Part shown: piece by piece, positions 6,016 to 7,875 of the stretch | Position numbering within the stretch: the stretch's first letter is position 1 | How the letters are laid out: each line of letters opens with the position of its first letter | From: Acidobacteriota bacterium | GTDB lineage: Bacteria > Acidobacteriota > Vicinamibacteria > Vicinamibacterales > JAKQTR01 | Direction: 5' to 3' | Length of the DNA stretch: 7,875 nt | Assembly (NCBI GenBank): GCA_026393735.1 | Contig: JAPKZP010000137.1 | Coordinates: 1 to 7,875, forward strand | Notes under the pieces: model-generated | Databases searched by the model: none | Seen by the model: only the letters and a program-made list of their open reading frames with translations | What the model was told of the DNA's origin: nothing | Translations under genes and position numbers: made by a program

Positions 6016-6489
6016 ATGATCGCACCTGACATCGAACCCATTGTTTCGAAGTACCACGCCGGCCGCCGCGACGCGCTGATCCCCCTTCTTCAGGAGGTAC
6101 AGGAGTCGTGCGGCTACCTTTCGCGTGAGTCCGTGATCCGCATCGGACAGCATCTGCGGCTCCCGTCCAGCAAAGTCTACGGCGTCGCGACGTTCTACAA
6201 CCAGTTCCGCTTCCAGCCGCTCGGCCGCTATCACGTCCAGGTGTGCCGCGGCACGGCGTGCCATGTGAAGAAGTCCCGGCAGACGCTCGAGGCGCTCCAG
6301 CGGACGATGAGCATCACGCCCGGCCAGACCAGCCGCGACGGCCTCTTCAGCCTCGAAGTCGTGGCCTGTCTCGGCGCGTGCGGCCTCGCGCCTGTCGTCG
6401 CCGTCAACGGTGAGTTCCACGCCGGAGCCACGCCGGACGTCGTCAATCGCCTCGTGCGAGGGCTGCGGAAGGAAGCGAGGGTCGCGTGA
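6016..6489 (+). CDS. hydC: HydC, NuoE-like [2Fe-2S] subunit of NAD-dependent [FeFe]-hydrogenase
   Basis: A 157-residue thioredoxin-fold ferredoxin of the NuoE/24-kDa family, which passes electrons in NADH-linked complexes. Residues 1-65 form the helical N-domain (YGVATFYNQF at 55-64 is typical). The [2Fe-2S] ligands are C77-x4-C82 (CRGTAC) and C118-x3-C122 (CLGAC), all four present. The ATG at 6016 lies 19 nt after the rex stop; the ribosome site is weak (ACGGA at 6001-6004 and neighbours). Its stop overlaps the next gene by 4 nt. NuoE-like proteins also serve complex I (NuoE) and NAD-formate dehydrogenase (FdsG). I favour HydC because Rex sites and rex precede it, hydG is nearby, and the next gene is a HydB-type fusion rather than a plain NuoF. 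Family certain, complex inferred. Confidence 0.88.
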   Translation: MIAPDIEPIVSKYHAGRRDALIPLLQEVQESCGYLSRESVIRIGQHLRLPSSKVYGVATFYNQFRFQPLGRYHVQVCRGTACHVKKSRQTLEALQRTMSITPGQTSRDGLFSLEVVACLGACGLAPVVAVNGEFHAGATPDVVNRLVRGLRKEARVA

Positions 6490-7875
6490 GCCTCGCCGAT
6501 GTTCCCCGCTGCTGTGCCCAGTGCTGGCACTCGCCCGATCGGCCGTGCCGTGACCTGGTGGCCTGCCTCCAGGGTCTCTACTCCTGTCACACGCACGCGC
6601 CGTGCGCCACCTGGCGTGCCCAGCGCAACGGGCGGCTTCGGCGCGAGTCGCTCGATCGCCCGGTGCTCTACCTCGGGACGGGCACGTGCGGCCTCGGCGC
6701 CGGCGCCGGCAGGACGCTCGGAGCCGTCCGCGCGTGGCTCGCCGCGCACGCACAGGAGGCCGACATCGTCGAAGTCGGCTGTATCGGGTTGTGCGTTGAG
6801 GAACCGCTCCTGGACGTTCAGCTGCCCGGACGGCCGCGGCTCTCCTTTTCCCAGGTGACCGAGAAGAAGGTCGCGTGTCTTCTCGACGCCGTGTTCTCGT
6901 CGAGCGTGCTGCCCCTGACGCCGCTCGGCCAGTTCCGGCAGCCGGGCATCGAGCCCTGGCCGGGCGTGCCGGCCCTCGACGAGCATCCGTTCTTCGCCCC
7001 GCAGACGCGATGGGTGCTCGTCAACTGCGGCATCGTCGATCCGTCGAGCCTCGAGGAGTATGTGGCGCGCGGCGGGTACGCGGCGCTGGCACACGCGCTC
7101 CGCACGATGACGCCGGGCGAGGTCTGCGAGCAGGTCGAGAGAAGCGGCCTGCGGGGTCGCGGGGGCGGCGGCTTCTCCACCGGTGCGAAGTGGAAGATCG
7201 CGCACAAGCAGTCGGCCGACCAGAAGTACATGGTCTGCAACGCCGACGAGGGCGACCCGGGCGCCTTCATGGACCGCGCGGTCATCGAGGGCGATCCGCA
7301 CCGTGTCCTCGAAGGCCTTGCGATAGCGGCGTACGGGATCGGGGCGAGCAAGGCGTACATCTACACGCGCGCGGAGTACCCCCTCGCGATCCGCCGGCTG
7401 AACCAGGCAATCGCTGAGGCCCGCGCATTCGGCATGCTCGGCCACAACCTCTTCGACTCCGGCTTCGCCCTCGACATCGTCGTGAAGATGGGCGCGGGGG
7501 CGTTCGTCTGCGGCGAGGAGACGGCGCTGCTGCAGAGCATCGAGGGCCGCCGCGGCATGCCGCGCCCGCGGCCGCCGTTCCCCGCGGTGCGCGGGCTGTT
7601 CGGCAGGCCGACGGTCATCAACAACGTCGAAACCGTCGCCAACGTGCCGCCGATCATCGAGCGTGGCGCCGAGTGGTTCTCGTCGATCGGCACGGCGTCG
7701 AGCAAGGGCACGAAGGTGTTCGCCCTGTCGGGCAACGTGGCGCGCACCGGGCTGGTCGAAGTCGCGATGGGCACGCGCCTGCGCGACATCGTGTTCGAGA
7801 TCGGCGGCGGCATTCCCGGCGGCCGCGCCTACAAAGCCGTCCAGATTGGCGGGCCGTCTGGCGGCTGCATTCCCG
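6486..7875 (+). CDS. hydB: HydB, NuoF-like NADH/FMN subunit of [FeFe]-hydrogenase, 3' end outside window
   Basis: This subunit binds NADH and FMN and feeds electrons to or from a hydrogenase. 463 residues are visible with no stop. GTG at 6486 overlaps the hydC stop (GTGA), with GAGGG (6477-6481) four bases upstream: coupled translation. Residues 1-50 are an unusual Cys-rich extension (Cys 9, 10, 13, 21, 27, 34, 40). Residues 58-137 form a thioredoxin-like ferredoxin domain, GTGTCGLGAGA (C68) and GCIGLC (C99, C103); the usual fourth Cys is Tyr62. The NuoF core begins at about 176: GLRGRGGGGF (221-230) and NADEGDPGAF (252-261) bind FMN/NADH, GAGAFVCGEETALL (336-349) follows, then NNVET. The visible end, IGGPSGGC, is the start of the SLBB part; the C-terminal 4Fe-4S and ferredoxin-like domains are beyond the edge. 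The 175-residue N-terminal part argues against complex I NuoF. FdsB of formate dehydrogenase is the main alternative; HydA or FdsA downstream would decide. Confidence 0.88.
   Translation, partial: MSLADVPRCCAQCWHSPDRPCRDLVACLQGLYSCHTHAPCATWRAQRNGRLRRESLDRPVLYLGTGTCGLGAGAGRTLGAVRAWLAAHAQEADIVEVGCIGLCVEEPLLDVQLPGRPRLSFSQVTEKKVACLLDAVFSSSVLPLTPLGQFRQPGIEPWPGVPALDEHPFFAPQTRWVLVNCGIVDPSSLEEYVARGGYAALAHALRTMTPGEVCEQVERSGLRGRGGGGFSTGAKWKIAHKQSADQKYMVCNADEGDPGAFMDRAVIEGDPHRVLEGLAIAAYGIGASKAYIYTRAEYPLAIRRLNQAIAEARAFGMLGHNLFDSGFALDIVVKMGAGAFVCGEETALLQSIEGRRGMPRPRPPFPAVRGLFGRPTVINNVETVANVPPIIERGAEWFSSIGTASSKGTKVFALSGNVARTGLVEVAMGTRLRDIVFEIGGGIPGGRAYKAVQIGGPSGGCIP

Noticed and set aside
6231..7445. 404-residue minus-strand open frame opposite hydC/hydB
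   Set aside because: Antisense to NuoE/NuoF-type sequences that are conserved residue by residue; no own motif.
6016..7875. Complex I NuoE/NuoF
   Set aside because: The NuoF-like protein has a 175-residue N-terminal portion with a ferredoxin-like domain, absent in plain NuoF, and the operon begins with rex under Rex sites.
1..7875. CRISPR array, insertion sequence or phage element
   Set aside because: No regularly spaced repeats, transposase, integrase or terminal repeats flanking a coding unit were seen.

Overview
The window is a GC-rich bacterial segment with five readable loci and one broken gene. It fits an uncultured anaerobic or facultative bacterium. I lean to Acidobacteriota from the look of the proteins and the intergenic palindromes, but this is an impression; no rRNA or marker gene is present.

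Layout. On the minus strand, leftmost, is the 5' part of a secreted AstE/AspA-type (M14-related) zinc hydrolase (1-338). Upstream of it, after a 154-nt gap with two GC hairpins, lies a complete M14 carboxypeptidase-like lipoprotein gene (493-1884). Divergent from these is an iron-sulfur L-serine ammonia-lyase gene (1969-3493) whose frame is broken near 2775-2790. A 219-nt gap follows, holding a long inverted repeat (3532-3601) and a TATAAT box. Next comes hydG (3713-5017), a radical SAM maturase of the [FeFe]-hydrogenase H-cluster. A 319-nt gap contains a probable terminator (5196-5231), a TTGACA element and two adjacent perfect Rex operators (5301-5316 and 5318-5333). These precede a tight operon: rex (5337-5996), a NuoE-like hydC (6016-6489), and a NuoF-like hydB (6486 to beyond the right edge) that overlaps hydC by 4 nt.

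How the genes fit together. Rex senses NADH/NAD+ and probably represses its own operon. That operon encodes the NADH-oxidising module (HydC/HydB) expected in a multimeric, possibly electron-bifurcating [FeFe]-hydrogenase. The catalytic HydA gene would be expected just past the right edge but is not visible. HydG supplies the Fe-CO-CN synthon for the H-cluster; HydE and HydF are not in the window. Serine deamination to pyruvate and peptide cleavage by the M14 lipoprotein could feed a fermentative, H2-producing metabolism, but this link is inferred only from proximity.

Most worth a second look: the tandem Rex sites abutting the rex start codon, the Cys-rich N-terminal extension of HydB with a non-canonical [2Fe-2S] motif, the frameshift in the serine ammonia-lyase, and the inverted repeat before hydG. 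I found no CRISPR, transposase, tRNA, rRNA or clearly new multi-gene system.
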